NCBI RefSeq assembly: GCF_001263355.1
Contig: NZ_LGYO01000022.1
Coordinates: 94,283 to 158,282, forward strand
Origin: Acetobacterium bakii
GTDB lineage: Bacteria; Bacillota; Clostridia; Eubacteriales; Eubacteriaceae
DNA: 64,000 nucleotides
Direction of reading: 5' to 3'
The notes under the pieces: model-generated
What the model was told of the DNA's origin: nothing
The model's input: the letters and a program-made list of their open reading frames with translations, nothing else
Database searches by the model: none
Part shown: piece by piece, positions 9,022-18,001 of the stretch
How the letters are laid out: each line of letters starts with the position of its first letter
How positions within the stretch are numbered: position 1 is the stretch's first letter
Program-made: the position numbers and the translations under genes

Positions 9022-10257
9022 TTAAAGAGCCTGAGCAGTTTCCGGACAAAGCTGTTTGAGAATATCGCAGCATTCGTCAAAATGCATAATCCGGGGTACC
9101 GGGTAGGTAGGATTGGCTTCTTTTAAGATGCGCTTTGCCAGGAAGGTGATGTCATTGGCTTTAAGTGCTTCAATAACCCTTGGAATGCCCATGGCTTCAT
9201 TCATGGATTTTATTTTTTTGATGAAGTGAAAGGACAGGGCGCTGTCATCATCCATGGGTTCACCCAGTCCGGAAAAATATGCAAGTTCAGCCAGCTTTTC
9301 CTCGGCTGCTTCCCGGGAAAACTCTAAAACATAGGGTAGTACGATGGCATTGGCTAAACCGTGGGGGACTCCATAATAACCACCCATGGCATGGGCGATG
9401 GCATGTACGTAACCCACATAGGCCCTGGTAAAGGCCAGACCTGCGTCAAAGGATGCCTGAGCAAGATTCAAGCGCAGTGCTTTATCCTGACCATTTTGGT
9501 AACAGGATTCCAGGTTGTTGATGATAACGTCGGTAGCAGCTAACGCTTTTTCTTTTACAAAGGGCGTGTCAAATTTTCCGATATAGGCTTCAATAGCATG
9601 GGTAAGGGCATCCATTCCGGTGGTGGCGGTGAGCGCCGGTGGAAGTCCGATGGTGAGATCCGGATCAAGGACTGTGGCCAGGGGCACCAGTTTGGGATCA
9701 TTAATGGCAAATTTCTCATGATTCTTGACATCGGTGATAACTCCGCAGATGGTAGCTTCAGATCCGGTGCCCGAGGTGGTGGGAATCGCAAAAAACGGTG
9801 GCAGTTTATGATTCAGTTTGAAAAGCCCCCGCATTTTCGGGATGCTTTTGTGATTGGTGACTTTTGCCGCTATGATTTTTCCACAATCGATGGGCGAACC
9901 GCCCCCAAACGCCACGACCCCATCACAATTGGACTTTTGGTACAGTGCCAAACCGTCTTCCACATTTTCAAAGGTAGGGTTGGGCTGGACCTTGTCAAAA
10001 ATGACCGGTTCAATACCCGCGGTTTCCAAAGCGCATAGGAAGGGATCCAACAAGCCCAGGGAGAGCAGCGGGCGGTCGGTTACCACTAAGACCTTAGTGA
10101 CATCGGTGAGTTTCATTATTTCCGGGAAACGACGAACCATCCCAGATCCTTTAAGCACCGGAGGGATTGGAAGTTTAAGAACTTTGGTGGCCTCTTTCAT
10201 GACTAATTGTGAGGTACGGTAGGGAACGTTTTGGATGACTTCGAATATTTTTTTCAT
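9022..10257 (-). CDS. iron-containing alcohol dehydrogenase
   Basis: A 411-residue type III alcohol dehydrogenase. The N-terminal nucleotide domain has 'GGGSPIDCGKII' and 'PTTSGTGSEAT'; the metal site is formed by D and H of 'GMDALTHAIEAYI' plus the two His of 'HAMGGYYGVPHGLANA'. GGAGG lies just before the ATG. It is first in the operon with the MoaD-like protein, AOR and ferredoxin, which suggests it reduces the aldehyde made by AOR (or feeds AOR in the oxidative direction). Aldehyde chain length is unknown. Confidence 0.93.
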   Translation of the reverse strand: MKKIFEVIQNVPYRTSQLVMKEATKVLKLPIPPVLKGSGMVRRFPEIMKLTDVTKVLVVTDRPLLSLGLLDPFLCALETAGIEPVIFDKVQPNPTFENVEDGLALYQKSNCDGVVAFGGGSPIDCGKIIAAKVTNHKSIPKMRGLFKLNHKLPPFFAIPTTSGTGSEATICGVITDVKNHEKFAINDPKLVPLATVLDPDLTIGLPPALTATTGMDALTHAIEAYIGKFDTPFVKEKALAATDVIINNLESCYQNGQDKALRLNLAQASFDAGLAFTRAYVGYVHAIAHAMGGYYGVPHGLANAIVLPYVLEFSREAAEEKLAELAYFSGLGEPMDDDSALSFHFIKKIKSMNEAMGIPRVIEALKANDITFLAKRILKEANPTYPVPRIMHFDECCDILKQLCPETAQAL

Positions 10258-10338
10258 GGTTAACCTCCATTTTTCATTTCAGGCTGTATTATTTTTCCAG
10301 TATAGCACGAGGTACTGAAAAGTTCATTAAAAACACTT

Positions 10339-11103
10339 TTACATATTTAAAGGATTGTGATAGCCTAATTCTGCTCCACAATGACCCTTAAGCGTATCCA
10401 GATTATGATGTAATACTTCCAGATCCTCTTTAACCCGAACCAGCGTCAGATGAGCATACGCATCACCCTTTTGAATAAAGGTGTAGCAACCCAGTTCCGC
10501 CGTTTGCAGCCATCTTAGAGCAGCTAGTAAATCCTGGACAACCCCATCCCCCTGTAAATAACAATGGCCGATGCGGTAGGCGATATTGGGGTATTCGGGA
10601 ATGGATTCATCGGTGATTTTTTCTGCCTGACGGTACCAGTAAAAGGCGGCTGGGGAATCTTGGGGAACATAGTTGCCATTATAATACATATCACCCAGTT
10701 TATACATGCCGTTATGGTGGCCCAGCTGGGCCGCTTTACCAAAAAGATAAAAGGCCTGTTTTAGATCACTGGGAATATCCCGGCCATAATAATAGCAATA
10801 GCCCAGATTATTGATTGCCAGAGGATTGCCCAGTTGGGCCGATTTTTCGTACCACTCTTTGGCCAGCTTAAAATTCTGGGGAATGTTAACCCCTTCATAA
10901 TACATAGCACCCAGGGTTACCATCGCATGATCATTGCCGGCTTCGGCTAAACAGCTATAATAATCAAAAACCATCTGAAAATTTTCAGCGGATAAACTGC
11001 GTTTATTTTCGTGAATATAATAATAATCCGCCAGCTCCAGCATGGCATCGGAGTCGCCGCTTTGGGCAAGAGTTTTTAATAAATTTATTTTGATTGGATT
11101 CAT
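10339..11103 (-). CDS. Sel1-like (TPR) repeat protein
   Basis: A 254-residue all-helical repeat protein: at least five ~36-residue Sel1 units with the pattern A-x(2)-G-x(2)-x-A-x(2)-x-L-G-x(2)-Y-x(2)-G ('AMVTLGAMYYEGVNIPQN', 'AINNLGYCYYYGRDIP', 'GMYKLGDMYYNGNYVPQD', 'IAYRIGHCYLQGDGV'). No signal peptide, so cytosolic. Such repeats mediate protein-protein contacts; partner unknown. It lies upstream of the ADH-AOR operon on the same strand with an 80 bp gap. Confidence 0.85.
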   Translation of the reverse strand: MNPIKINLLKTLAQSGDSDAMLELADYYYIHENKRSLSAENFQMVFDYYSCLAEAGNDHAMVTLGAMYYEGVNIPQNFKLAKEWYEKSAQLGNPLAINNLGYCYYYGRDIPSDLKQAFYLFGKAAQLGHHNGMYKLGDMYYNGNYVPQDSPAAFYWYRQAEKITDESIPEYPNIAYRIGHCYLQGDGVVQDLLAALRWLQTAELGCYTFIQKGDAYAHLTLVRVKEDLEVLHHNLDTLKGHCGAELGYHNPLNM

Positions 11104-11152
11104 AGATTGTCCTCACATTTACTGATTTTTTTCATTATAGCACAAGTTAACC

Positions 11153-11191
11153 AAAAAAAAGAGCGGCTCACGCTTTTTAGCATGAGCTGCC
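11153..11191 (-). terminator. terminator on the minus strand
   Basis: Read on the minus strand, GGGCAGCTCATGC and GCGTGAGCCGCTC pair around an A-rich loop and are followed by eight T. It would end transcripts coming from the 2-oxoacid oxidoreductase/desulfoferrodoxin genes. Confidence 0.65.
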
Positions 11192-11214
11192 CTGGGTTTG
11201 TTGCCGCATCCGTC

Positions 11215-11307
11215 CTGGGGACAATGGTAAATCGTTGTCGGCTGCATGATCGTACAGGCGAGCCTGTTCGCCATGATGCCGACAACTGATGTTACGATTG
11301 TCCCCAG
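11215..11307. repeat. long imperfect intergenic hairpin 1
   Basis: CTGGGGACAATGGTAA... pairs with ...GTTACGATTGTCCCCAG over ~93 bases, including GTTGTCGGC / GCCGACAAC and an apical GGCGAGCC. No open frame is supported. The apical bases (reverse strand GGCGAACAGG...CCTGTACG) resemble hairpin 2, so both may belong to one repeat family. Confidence 0.65.
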
Positions 11308-11386
11308 AACTTACTTTCTTTTTTATCTACAGTGCGCATATCCAAATTAATATCATGCCGGAGAATGCAGAAAAATATATAAAGCA

Positions 11387-11483
11387 GTACCGACAGTTGT
11401 TAGATCGTGTTGTGTGCATCAAGGCGAACAGTCCTTAGACTGTACGCCTTGAAGCATACAACTGATTAACAACTGGTCGGTAC
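11387..11483. repeat. long imperfect intergenic hairpin 2
   Basis: GTACCGACAGTTGTTA pairs with TTAACAACTGGTCGGTAC, and the stem continues through CATCAAGGCG / CGCCTTGAAG to an apical ACAGTC-loop-GACTGT. About 97 bases, between hairpin 1 and the desulfoferrodoxin-like gene. Together with hairpin 1 it fills the 429 bp gene-free stretch 11104-11532. Confidence 0.65.
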
Positions 11484-11532
11484 GGGAGGGTGTCAATAAA
11501 TGTCCGCCAAGAAGGTTGTCGATACATAACCG

Positions 11533-11967
11533 TTATCCGATACAGCCCTGGGGGAACTCCGGGGCACAGACGGTTTCTTCATAATCAAGTGCGGAATGAT
11601 CAGCCATCCAAAGCCCGTGAATATCGCAATAGGCATAAACTCCCAGGACATCAATTTCATGGACTAAAAAATCAGCTTGCGGCAGATCCTCGGGTGTCAG
11701 AGAGACATAGAGCCCGCCATTTCGGGTTTGGACAAAAATCCAGAGAATGGAATGTTCCGGGATCATCGGGTGGGGAAGACTGCCAACAGTGACGTGCAGA
11801 TTTGATTTTTTAAACTCAAGAACCGGAATATGCTGGGCTTCGGAAGCTTTTAGGGCATTGGGAGTCAGCAGTGTCAGATTATGATCACAGTACTGTGAAA
11901 CGGTGCCATTCATCTCCAGCAGAATGCTGTTACAGTCGTTGCATTGGTAGAATAATTTTTTTTCCAT
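11533..11967 (-). CDS. desulfoferrodoxin/superoxide reductase-like protein
   Basis: A 144-residue protein. The C-terminal two thirds carry the superoxide reductase iron-site pattern: His in 'LHVTVGSLPHPMIPEHSILW' and the Cys/His of 'CDIHGLW'. The N-terminal 'CNDCNSILLEMNG' resembles half of a desulforedoxin metal site, but only three of the usual Cys are evident ('YCDHNLTLL'). Probably reduces superoxide in the cytoplasm of an anaerobe. It lies 14 bp after korB on the same strand, fitting protection of an oxygen-sensitive enzyme. Confidence 0.75.
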   Translation of the reverse strand: MEKKLFYQCNDCNSILLEMNGTVSQYCDHNLTLLTPNALKASEAQHIPVLEFKKSNLHVTVGSLPHPMIPEHSILWIFVQTRNGGLYVSLTPEDLPQADFLVHEIDVLGVYAYCDIHGLWMADHSALDYEETVCAPEFPQGCIG

Positions 11968-11981
11968 TTAAAACCTCTTCT

Positions 11982-12830
11982 TTAAATAAAGTCCTTAAAT
12001 AACTCATTTATATCATCCATGTTGTGGGCTTTATGGATGACTGGAACATCGTTGAACAATTGGGGGTGCTTATCTTCGTAGGTCAACCCTTTTTCCTGAT
12101 AGAGAATACCAATGGGAATGGTATCCCCGAATTCCATGGTTTTTTCAATGGCCGCCATTTTATTGGACGAATCATAGGAAGCATCCAGTTCCTGAACTCG
12201 CTTATCGTAAAAAGAATGGGTGTTCACCTTATTGAAGCTGACACAGGGCTGGAGGATATCCACCAGGGCATAGCCCTTGTGACGAATAGCCGCCGCCATT
12301 ACCATCGCCAGGTGGTCCTTGCGTCCGGTAAAGGAACGGGCCACAAAGGTGGCCCCGCAGGCAATGGCAACCAGCAGAGGATTAAAAGGTGTGCTTAGAT
12401 TACAGGCCGAGGTTTTATGATCCAACTGACAGGCGTCAGAAGTCGGTGAAGTCTGACCCTTGGTGAGGCCATAGATTTGATTGTCGTGGACAAAATGGGT
12501 AATGTCCACATTCCGGCGAATATTGTGGATAAAGTGATTGCCACCTTCGCCGTAGGAATCTCCATCCCCGGTATTGACGATCACGGTTAAATCATCATTA
12601 ACCAGTTTAATAGCCACGGCGGCAGGAATCGACCGGCCATGGAGACCGCTGAATCCATTGGCACTGACGTACTGATTTGTTTTCGCGGCCTGTCCGATGC
12701 CGCCCACTAAAACTACTTTGTGGGGGGATAAATCCAGTTCATTGAGAACCCCGACAAGGGTATCAATAATGGAGAAATTACCGCAGCCGGGACACCAGGC
12801 GGTTTCAGAGCTTACAAATTGATTGTTCAT
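11982..12830 (-). CDS. 2-oxoacid:ferredoxin oxidoreductase, beta (ThDP) subunit
   Basis: A 282-residue thiamine-diphosphate subunit: 'WCPGCGNFSI' at the N terminus, 'GIGQAAKTNQYV', and the ThDP/Mg motif 'GDGDSYGEGGNHFIHNIRRN'. Belongs to the KorB/PorB class. Its ATG overlaps the alpha stop (ATGA), so the two are coupled. No ferredoxin-like delta subunit is adjacent. The 2-oxoacid (oxoglutarate, pyruvate, branched or aromatic) cannot be decided by eye. Confidence 0.9.
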   Translation of the reverse strand: MNNQFVSSETAWCPGCGNFSIIDTLVGVLNELDLSPHKVVLVGGIGQAAKTNQYVSANGFSGLHGRSIPAAVAIKLVNDDLTVIVNTGDGDSYGEGGNHFIHNIRRNVDITHFVHDNQIYGLTKGQTSPTSDACQLDHKTSACNLSTPFNPLLVAIACGATFVARSFTGRKDHLAMVMAAAIRHKGYALVDILQPCVSFNKVNTHSFYDKRVQELDASYDSSNKMAAIEKTMEFGDTIPIGILYQEKGLTYEDKHPQLFNDVPVIHKAHNMDDINELFKDFI

Positions 12831-14512
12831 AATAGTTGACCTCCCTTGGGATTTTGAATGCCCGCTAGAATATCGTCCACTGACATTTGCCGGCCATCAT
12901 ACTTCAAAATACTGCGGTGACAGGAAATAAGCGCGTTTTCGCGGATCAGTGATGCTAACTGTCCGGTGGCATTTTGTTCGACGTTGACCATTTCCGTTGC
13001 CAGGGCCGCATATTGCTTGAGTTTTTGCTGGGGCAGGGGATAGACATCCCCGAATAAAAGAGCACCATAGTGACCGCCTTGGGCATTAAGAATGGTGATC
13101 GCCTCTTTGATGGCACCAGCGGTGGAACCAAAGCCGATCAGCAGGGTTTCGCACTGTTCGTCGCCCCAAAAATCCGGTTCCAGGAGTTCTTTCTTTAATA
13201 ATTCAAGCTTGTTCATGCGTTTATCCACCATTTGAATGCGGACGTCTGCCGATTCGGTAATTTGCCCAAACTCATCGTGCTCATCACTGTCAATCCGGAC
13301 CAGTGATTCGGTTTCACCGGGAATGCTGTTCGGGGAGATGCCGCTTTCGGTAAGCTGATAACGGCGGTAAGGTTTCGTTTCATTGCCTGGAACGGATTTT
13401 TCGGGGAAAAGATCCGAGTAAAGCCCATTGGTGTCAAAAACAGCAACAGTGGCTGCGGAATCGGCTAAATACTGGTCGCTTAAAAGAATCACCGGCATCT
13501 GGTATTTTTCAGCCAAGCCAAAGGCCCGGGCGGTTTGGAAGAAGCAATCGGTATGATCGCGCAAAGCAATAACCATCCGCGGGAATTCACCCTGGGAAGC
13601 CGAAATTACAAATTTTAAATCGCTTTGTTCCGTTCGGGTGGGAAAGCCGGTGGCCGGACCGGGCCGTTGAATATTTGCTATAACCACGGGAATTTCGGCA
13701 ATCCCGGCAAAGCCAAGGGCTTCTACCATCAGCGAAAAGCCGCCGCCGGAGGTGCCGGTCATGGCCCGGGCTCCGGCATAGGAAGCACCCAGAACCATGT
13801 TGATGGCCGCAATTTCATCTTCAGCCTGTTCGACCACAATATTCATCTTCGCGCTTTGGGCAGCCAGATAATCAAGGATGGTGGTGGAAGGTGACATCGG
13901 ATAGGCCGAATAAAATTTAATATTTGCCGCCAGAGCGCCAAGACTGAGGGCGGTATTTCCGGTCAGCAGGAGATCCTGCTTGGCATTCTTGGCGGTGACC
14001 TGGAACTGCGATTCCACAGCATCGAAGCCTTCGGTTACCGCTTTAAGGTTAACGTCCACTAAGTCCGGGCGAAGGTTTTCAGGAATGACTTCCAAGGCGT
14101 AGTCAAGGGGAAAGCTGAATAATTTAAGCAGTGCGCCGATGGCAACGCTGCTCATGACCTTGGGATTGCCAAGACGTTTGGCAATTTCTTTTAAGGGCAG
14201 CTTAATGGCACGGGGGTCCTCGATATTCAGGGATACATCACACAGGATAAAACCGCGATCATGAAGCCGCTGATGATGTTGGTCATAGGTAGTCTGATCA
14301 ACCGCAAATATGCCATCAAGAGTATCACGATGGGCGGCAATAGCTTCTGATGCAAAACGAACCTGGGCAAAATTATGGCCACCTCTTACCCGGGACATGA
14401 AATCGCGAATAGAAAAGACATAACAGCCCGATTTTTTCAAAGTTCTTTCCAGCAGCGACGACATGGTTTCAATGCCATCTCCGGCGGCGCCACCTAACAG
14501 TATATTATACAT
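12827..14512 (-). CDS. 2-oxoacid:ferredoxin oxidoreductase, gamma-alpha fusion
   Basis: 561 residues. Residues 1-~180 form the gamma domain ('LLGGAAGDGIETMSSLLE', 'RVRGGHNFAQVR'); ~185 onward is the alpha domain ('GNTALSLGALAANIKFYSAY', 'PMSPSTTILDYLA', 'MTGTSGGGFSLM', 'TRTEQSDLKF'). This fused KorA architecture is common in anaerobes. With the beta subunit it decarboxylates a 2-oxoacid to acyl-CoA with reduction of ferredoxin, or runs in reverse. First gene of a three-gene minus-strand run ending in the desulfoferrodoxin-like gene. Confidence 0.9.
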   Translation of the reverse strand: MYNILLGGAAGDGIETMSSLLERTLKKSGCYVFSIRDFMSRVRGGHNFAQVRFASEAIAAHRDTLDGIFAVDQTTYDQHHQRLHDRGFILCDVSLNIEDPRAIKLPLKEIAKRLGNPKVMSSVAIGALLKLFSFPLDYALEVIPENLRPDLVDVNLKAVTEGFDAVESQFQVTAKNAKQDLLLTGNTALSLGALAANIKFYSAYPMSPSTTILDYLAAQSAKMNIVVEQAEDEIAAINMVLGASYAGARAMTGTSGGGFSLMVEALGFAGIAEIPVVIANIQRPGPATGFPTRTEQSDLKFVISASQGEFPRMVIALRDHTDCFFQTARAFGLAEKYQMPVILLSDQYLADSAATVAVFDTNGLYSDLFPEKSVPGNETKPYRRYQLTESGISPNSIPGETESLVRIDSDEHDEFGQITESADVRIQMVDKRMNKLELLKKELLEPDFWGDEQCETLLIGFGSTAGAIKEAITILNAQGGHYGALLFGDVYPLPQQKLKQYAALATEMVNVEQNATGQLASLIRENALISCHRSILKYDGRQMSVDDILAGIQNPKGGQLL

Positions 14513-14683
14513 TCAATTTCCTCCTTGTAAGATAAGATTAGCCGTAAGCAAAACGCGGCTATTGTAATTTAGATACCCAATCGTCAAACGGAATACCGTG
14601 GATTGATTATTTTTAAGTATAACATATAATGGCTCCGATTTGCGGATGATGAAACAAAAGTTGCTTAAGAAATTTATTTGGCC

Positions 14684-14712
14684 TTGTTAATTTTTGCTTA
14701 ATACGTTATAAT
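14684..14712 (+). promoter_or_regulatory. sigma-A-type promoter of the SRP RNA
   Basis: TTGTTA (14684-14689), 17 bp spacer, TATAAT (14707-14712); the RNA begins about 7 bases downstream. Confidence 0.8.
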
Positions 14713-14718
14713 ACATCT

Positions 14719-14987
14719 AGTCGTGCTAGATGGAGAGTTAGCGGTGCTTTGTAACCTGCAATCCGCTATAGCAGGGTTGAATTCCCCATCGAGGCTCCAG
14801 GCTTTGAGGTCTGCCGGAGGAAAGTGGTGTTGACAGTTGGACCCTTCGCAATAGAAACTTATGAACCCCGTCAGGTCAGGAATGAAGCAGCGGTAAGTAA
14901 GATCTTTTATGTGCCGGAGGATACTCTGACTCGAGCTAACTGCCAAAGTAACGCTTGGAGGTTGTTTGCCGAAGTGGGGTGCACGGC
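14719..14987 (+). ncRNA. ffs: signal recognition particle RNA, large bacterial type
   Basis: About 269 bases. The 5' part GTCGTGCTAGATGGAGAGTT.. and the 3' end GGTGCACGGC match the Bacillus/Clostridium scRNA (Alu domain plus 3' end pairing). The universally conserved Ffh-binding domain IV is present at about 14871-14900 (GTCAGGTCAGGAATGAAGCA then GCGG). The GGAA tetraloop-type segment reads GGAATGAAG here. It forms the RNA core that binds Ffh for co-translational membrane targeting. A short T-run is absent directly after it; a terminator lies at 15058-15088. Confidence 0.95.
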
Positions 14988-15057
14988 AAAAAAATAGTCG
15001 AATAGTTCACAAAATCGGATATTCGCCACAACTATTTATCCGTATTGATGCAACTTT

Positions 15058-15088
15058 AAATGCCAAATAGTATTTGGCGTTTTTTTTA
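15058..15088 (+). terminator. terminator after SRP RNA
   Basis: AAATGCCAAATA / TATTTGGCGTTT hairpin followed by eight T. Confidence 0.8.
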
Positions 15089-15256
15089 TGCAAAAATTCT
15101 GATACTTAATGGTTCTCATTGAATAAAATTTAGGGATGCGCTATATTTCACATATTATTCTTGCTATAATAATCGTAATTATGAAATTGTGTGCAGAAGG
15201 TTCCAGCGACGGGTCCAATGCTTAGAATAAAAATTTATGAAATGTGAGGAAAGCCC

Positions 15257-16396
15257 ATGCGATTTTTTCAAGTAAAACCGGCGATTTATTATGGGGAAGA
15301 TGCCCTTAATCAAATTGACAATTATAACTTTAAAAAAGTGTGTATTGCCACGGATCAGGGAATGGTTCAGTTCGGCTTATTAAAACTGTTAACGGACAAA
15401 CTTGATAAAAAAGGAATTGAGTATCATATCTTTTCGGATATTGAGTCGGATCCATCCACCGAAGTGGTGGAAAAGGGCCTAATGCACATTATTATGAAGA
15501 AACCCGATGCCTTAATCGCCCTTGGCGGCGGCTCGGTTATTGATGCTGCCAAAGCCATTATCTATTACAATATAAATTTTAAACGGATTTTCTTTGAGGA
15601 TCAGTATGTTCATAAGCCAACCTTCATTGCCATTCCCACAACCGCGGGAACCGGGTCCGAAGTTACCGAATATGCGGTAATTACCGATAAAAAGAAGAAT
15701 GTTAAGATTCCTTTAACCGATATTCTGATGATGCCGGATGTTGCCATTTTAGATCCCAAACTGATTGAAAGCGTTCCTCCGGGAGCCACCGCCGCCACCG
15801 GTATGGATGTCATGACCCATGCCATTGAAGCATTTATTTCCACCGAAAACAATCCCTTTGCCCGGTGCTATGCAAACAAAGCAGTGGAATTGGTGTTTAG
15901 AAGTCTTCACCCCAGTTATGTGAATGGATCGGATCTGGAGTCCAAAAGCAGTATGCAGATTGCCTCCTGTATGGCTGGGATCGCCTTTAACAGTGCCGGT
16001 TTAGGGATTACCCATAGTATTGCCCATGCCTTTGGCGCCAATTTTCATATGCCCCATGGTCTGGCCAATGCCATTGTGCTGCCCTATGTCATTAATTTTA
16101 ATGGCCAGGATGAAAAAGTGCAGCACCAATTTGCCCGGTTGCTGAGCGGTTCCGGAATATCGAACATTTCTGGGAATTCAACGGCCACCCTATTTAATAA
16201 AGTGGTGTCTTTAAGTGAATCCTTGAATATTCCGGCATCACTGAAAGTTTTTGGAATTCCGGAAGAGGATTATCTCAAAGCCCGGGAGGAAATGCTGGAC
16301 AAAGCCATGAATGATATCTGCACCACCACCAATCCGGTGGCTGTTACCCGAGACAGCATGAAAATGGTTATGGATCAGGCCTATTACGGAGTTTAA
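15257..16396 (+). CDS. iron-containing alcohol dehydrogenase (1-propanol/butanol type)
   Basis: A 379-residue type III ADH. 'GGGSVIDAAKAI' and 'PTTAGTGSEVTEYA' bind NAD(P); 'GMDVMTHAIEAFI' and 'HSIAHAFGANFHMPHGLANA' supply the metal ligands. GTGAGGAAAG precedes the ATG. Monocistronic, with its own terminator at 16413-16456. Distinct in sequence from the ADH of the AOR operon. A LysR gene follows in opposite orientation. Substrate unknown. Confidence 0.92.
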   Translation: MRFFQVKPAIYYGEDALNQIDNYNFKKVCIATDQGMVQFGLLKLLTDKLDKKGIEYHIFSDIESDPSTEVVEKGLMHIIMKKPDALIALGGGSVIDAAKAIIYYNINFKRIFFEDQYVHKPTFIAIPTTAGTGSEVTEYAVITDKKKNVKIPLTDILMMPDVAILDPKLIESVPPGATAATGMDVMTHAIEAFISTENNPFARCYANKAVELVFRSLHPSYVNGSDLESKSSMQIASCMAGIAFNSAGLGITHSIAHAFGANFHMPHGLANAIVLPYVINFNGQDEKVQHQFARLLSGSGISNISGNSTATLFNKVVSLSESLNIPASLKVFGIPEEDYLKAREEMLDKAMNDICTTTNPVAVTRDSMKMVMDQAYYGV

Positions 16397-16412
16397 GTAG
16401 AAGCAATCATAG

Positions 16413-16456
16413 AAATACCAAAGCCTCAGTGTTTTTCACTGGGGCTTTGGTATTTG
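16413..16456. terminator. bidirectional terminator
   Basis: AAATACCAAAGCC / GGCTTTGGTATTT inverted repeat between the convergent ADH and LysR genes. Confidence 0.85.
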
Positions 16457-16463
16457 GTACAAT

Positions 16464-17321
16464 TTATGCTAATAAAGAAATGATATTTGCCAGCAGCAAA
16501 GCATTGTCGTTTTTATAAGTGTAGTAGCTCTTGATGGTTGGTGTCTTAAAATCCACTAAGGGAATGGCTATGAGGGCGCGGCTATCAAGATACTGGGAGA
16601 TTAAACTCAGCGGCAGAAAGCTGTAGCTACGGCCATCCAGCAAGAACGGGATTATTTTGCTGCTATTATCAATTTCAAAGGTAAATTGATGATGTGGCGG
16701 AAATAATTCCCGAATAAATAGGCCAACCTTTTGAAGTGCAAAGTTACAGAATAAATAGTCAAGAGAAATTAAGTCCTTTTGACAGATCCCATTAATAAAT
16801 TCGGTATTCTTTTTATTTGTGACAAGAACCAATTCATCTTCTTTGAACGGCGTACACAGGTAACCTTTTTTATTAAATGGAATATAAGTAAAGGCAATGT
16901 CGATTAAGCCATCCTGAAGTAAAGAAAAAAGATCAAAGGAGTGATTGATCACAACCTTAGTTGAGGTGTTTAAATCATTGGACAGCACAGAATGAATAAT
17001 AGGAAATAAATAGCATTCATAAATGGAATTGGTAGCCCCCAGGCGGATAAGCTTTTGCTTGGAATCCGCTGAATTAATTTGTTGGATCGCCATGTCTTCC
17101 AATTCAATGAGTCGTTTGGCATAATTTAAAAATAATTGCCCTTCGAAGGTTAACTCAACCTTTTTTTTATTTCTTAAAAATAGTGGTTTCCCCAAAGATT
17201 TTTCTAATTCATTGATCCGATTGGTAACCGTAGACTGGGCAATAAAAAGCAGCTTGCCAGTTTGGGTAAAATTTTTAGTTGCTGACAATTGTATAAAGGT
17301 TTTTAAAAGCTGGGTATCCAT
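16464..17321 (-). CDS. LysR-family transcriptional regulator
   Basis: 285 residues. The N-terminal helix-turn-helix is clear ('LLKTFIQLSATKNFTQTGKL', 'IAQSTVTNRINELEKSLGK', 'LFLRNKKKVELTFEG'); the rest fits an LTTR effector domain. Divergently transcribed from the split permease at 17522, so it may control that pair; 200 bp separates them. Effector unknown. Confidence 0.9.
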   Translation of the reverse strand: MDTQLLKTFIQLSATKNFTQTGKLLFIAQSTVTNRINELEKSLGKPLFLRNKKKVELTFEGQLFLNYAKRLIELEDMAIQQINSADSKQKLIRLGATNSIYECYLFPIIHSVLSNDLNTSTKVVINHSFDLFSLLQDGLIDIAFTYIPFNKKGYLCTPFKEDELVLVTNKKNTEFINGICQKDLISLDYLFCNFALQKVGLFIRELFPPHHQFTFEIDNSSKIIPFLLDGRSYSFLPLSLISQYLDSRALIAIPLVDFKTPTIKSYYTYKNDNALLLANIISLLA

Positions 17322-17521
17322 TGCAGACTCCTTTAATCATAATAACGAATTACTAATATCGGTATAATTCATTTCACAAATTATATAATATCCGATATAA
17401 TAAATCAATCAATTATAAAACATGGCTGTTCAGGAAAATGGTAAAATAGCAGAAGAACAGATCGGAAAGATGTAAAGCGTTTTCACGGGAACTGAGTTTT
17501 AAGGAAAAAAAAGAGGTAAAA

Positions 17522-18001
17522 ATGATAGTGACGATAGTATTCTATGGGTTGGCGGCAATTGGACTGATCGTGTCACTCATTAAAAGCAAAGAGAAAACAA
17601 AAATAGCCTTGAAAAAGGCGTGGAAAGCCTTTGACAATATTCTGCCCCAGTTTCTGGGGATTATTCTGCTTATTGGGATCATCCTCAGTCTGCTGACACC
17701 ACAGCAGATTTCCCAGGTAATCGGTGAAGATTCCGGATGGATCGGTGTTCTGATCGCATCTGTTATCGGCTCCGTCACATTAATTCCTGGTTTTCTGGCC
17801 TTTCCCCTGGCGGCCGCGTTATTGGACAACGGCGCCGGGTATATGCAGATCGGGGCTTTTGTTTCAACGCTGATGATGGTTGGCATTGTTACCATGCCGG
17901 TTGAGTTTCTCTATTTTGGGAAAAAAGCAACCTTCCTCAGAAACGGCATGGGGTTTGTGTTTTCAATGCTGGTGGCGGTTGTCATGGGGGTGTTATTATA
18001 A
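17522..18001 (+). CDS. small permease, first half of a split pair
   Basis: 159 residues, about five hydrophobic helices; 'GVLIASVIGSVTLIPGFLAF' and 'LAAALLDNGAGYMQIGAF' resemble half of the ArsP/DUF318 permease family. The stop overlaps the next ATG by one base, so the two halves are made together and probably assemble into one transporter. AAAGAGGT precedes the start. Substrate unknown. Confidence 0.75.
   Translation: MIVTIVFYGLAAIGLIVSLIKSKEKTKIALKKAWKAFDNILPQFLGIILLIGIILSLLTPQQISQVIGEDSGWIGVLIASVIGSVTLIPGFLAFPLAAALLDNGAGYMQIGAFVSTLMMVGIVTMPVEFLYFGKKATFLRNGMGFVFSMLVAVVMGVLL

Noticed and set aside
9598-10222. Plus-strand frames of 146 and 122 codons
   Set aside because: Antisense to the well-supported iron ADH gene.
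12024-12398. Plus-strand 124-codon frame
   Set aside because: Antisense to korB, which has clear ThDP motifs.
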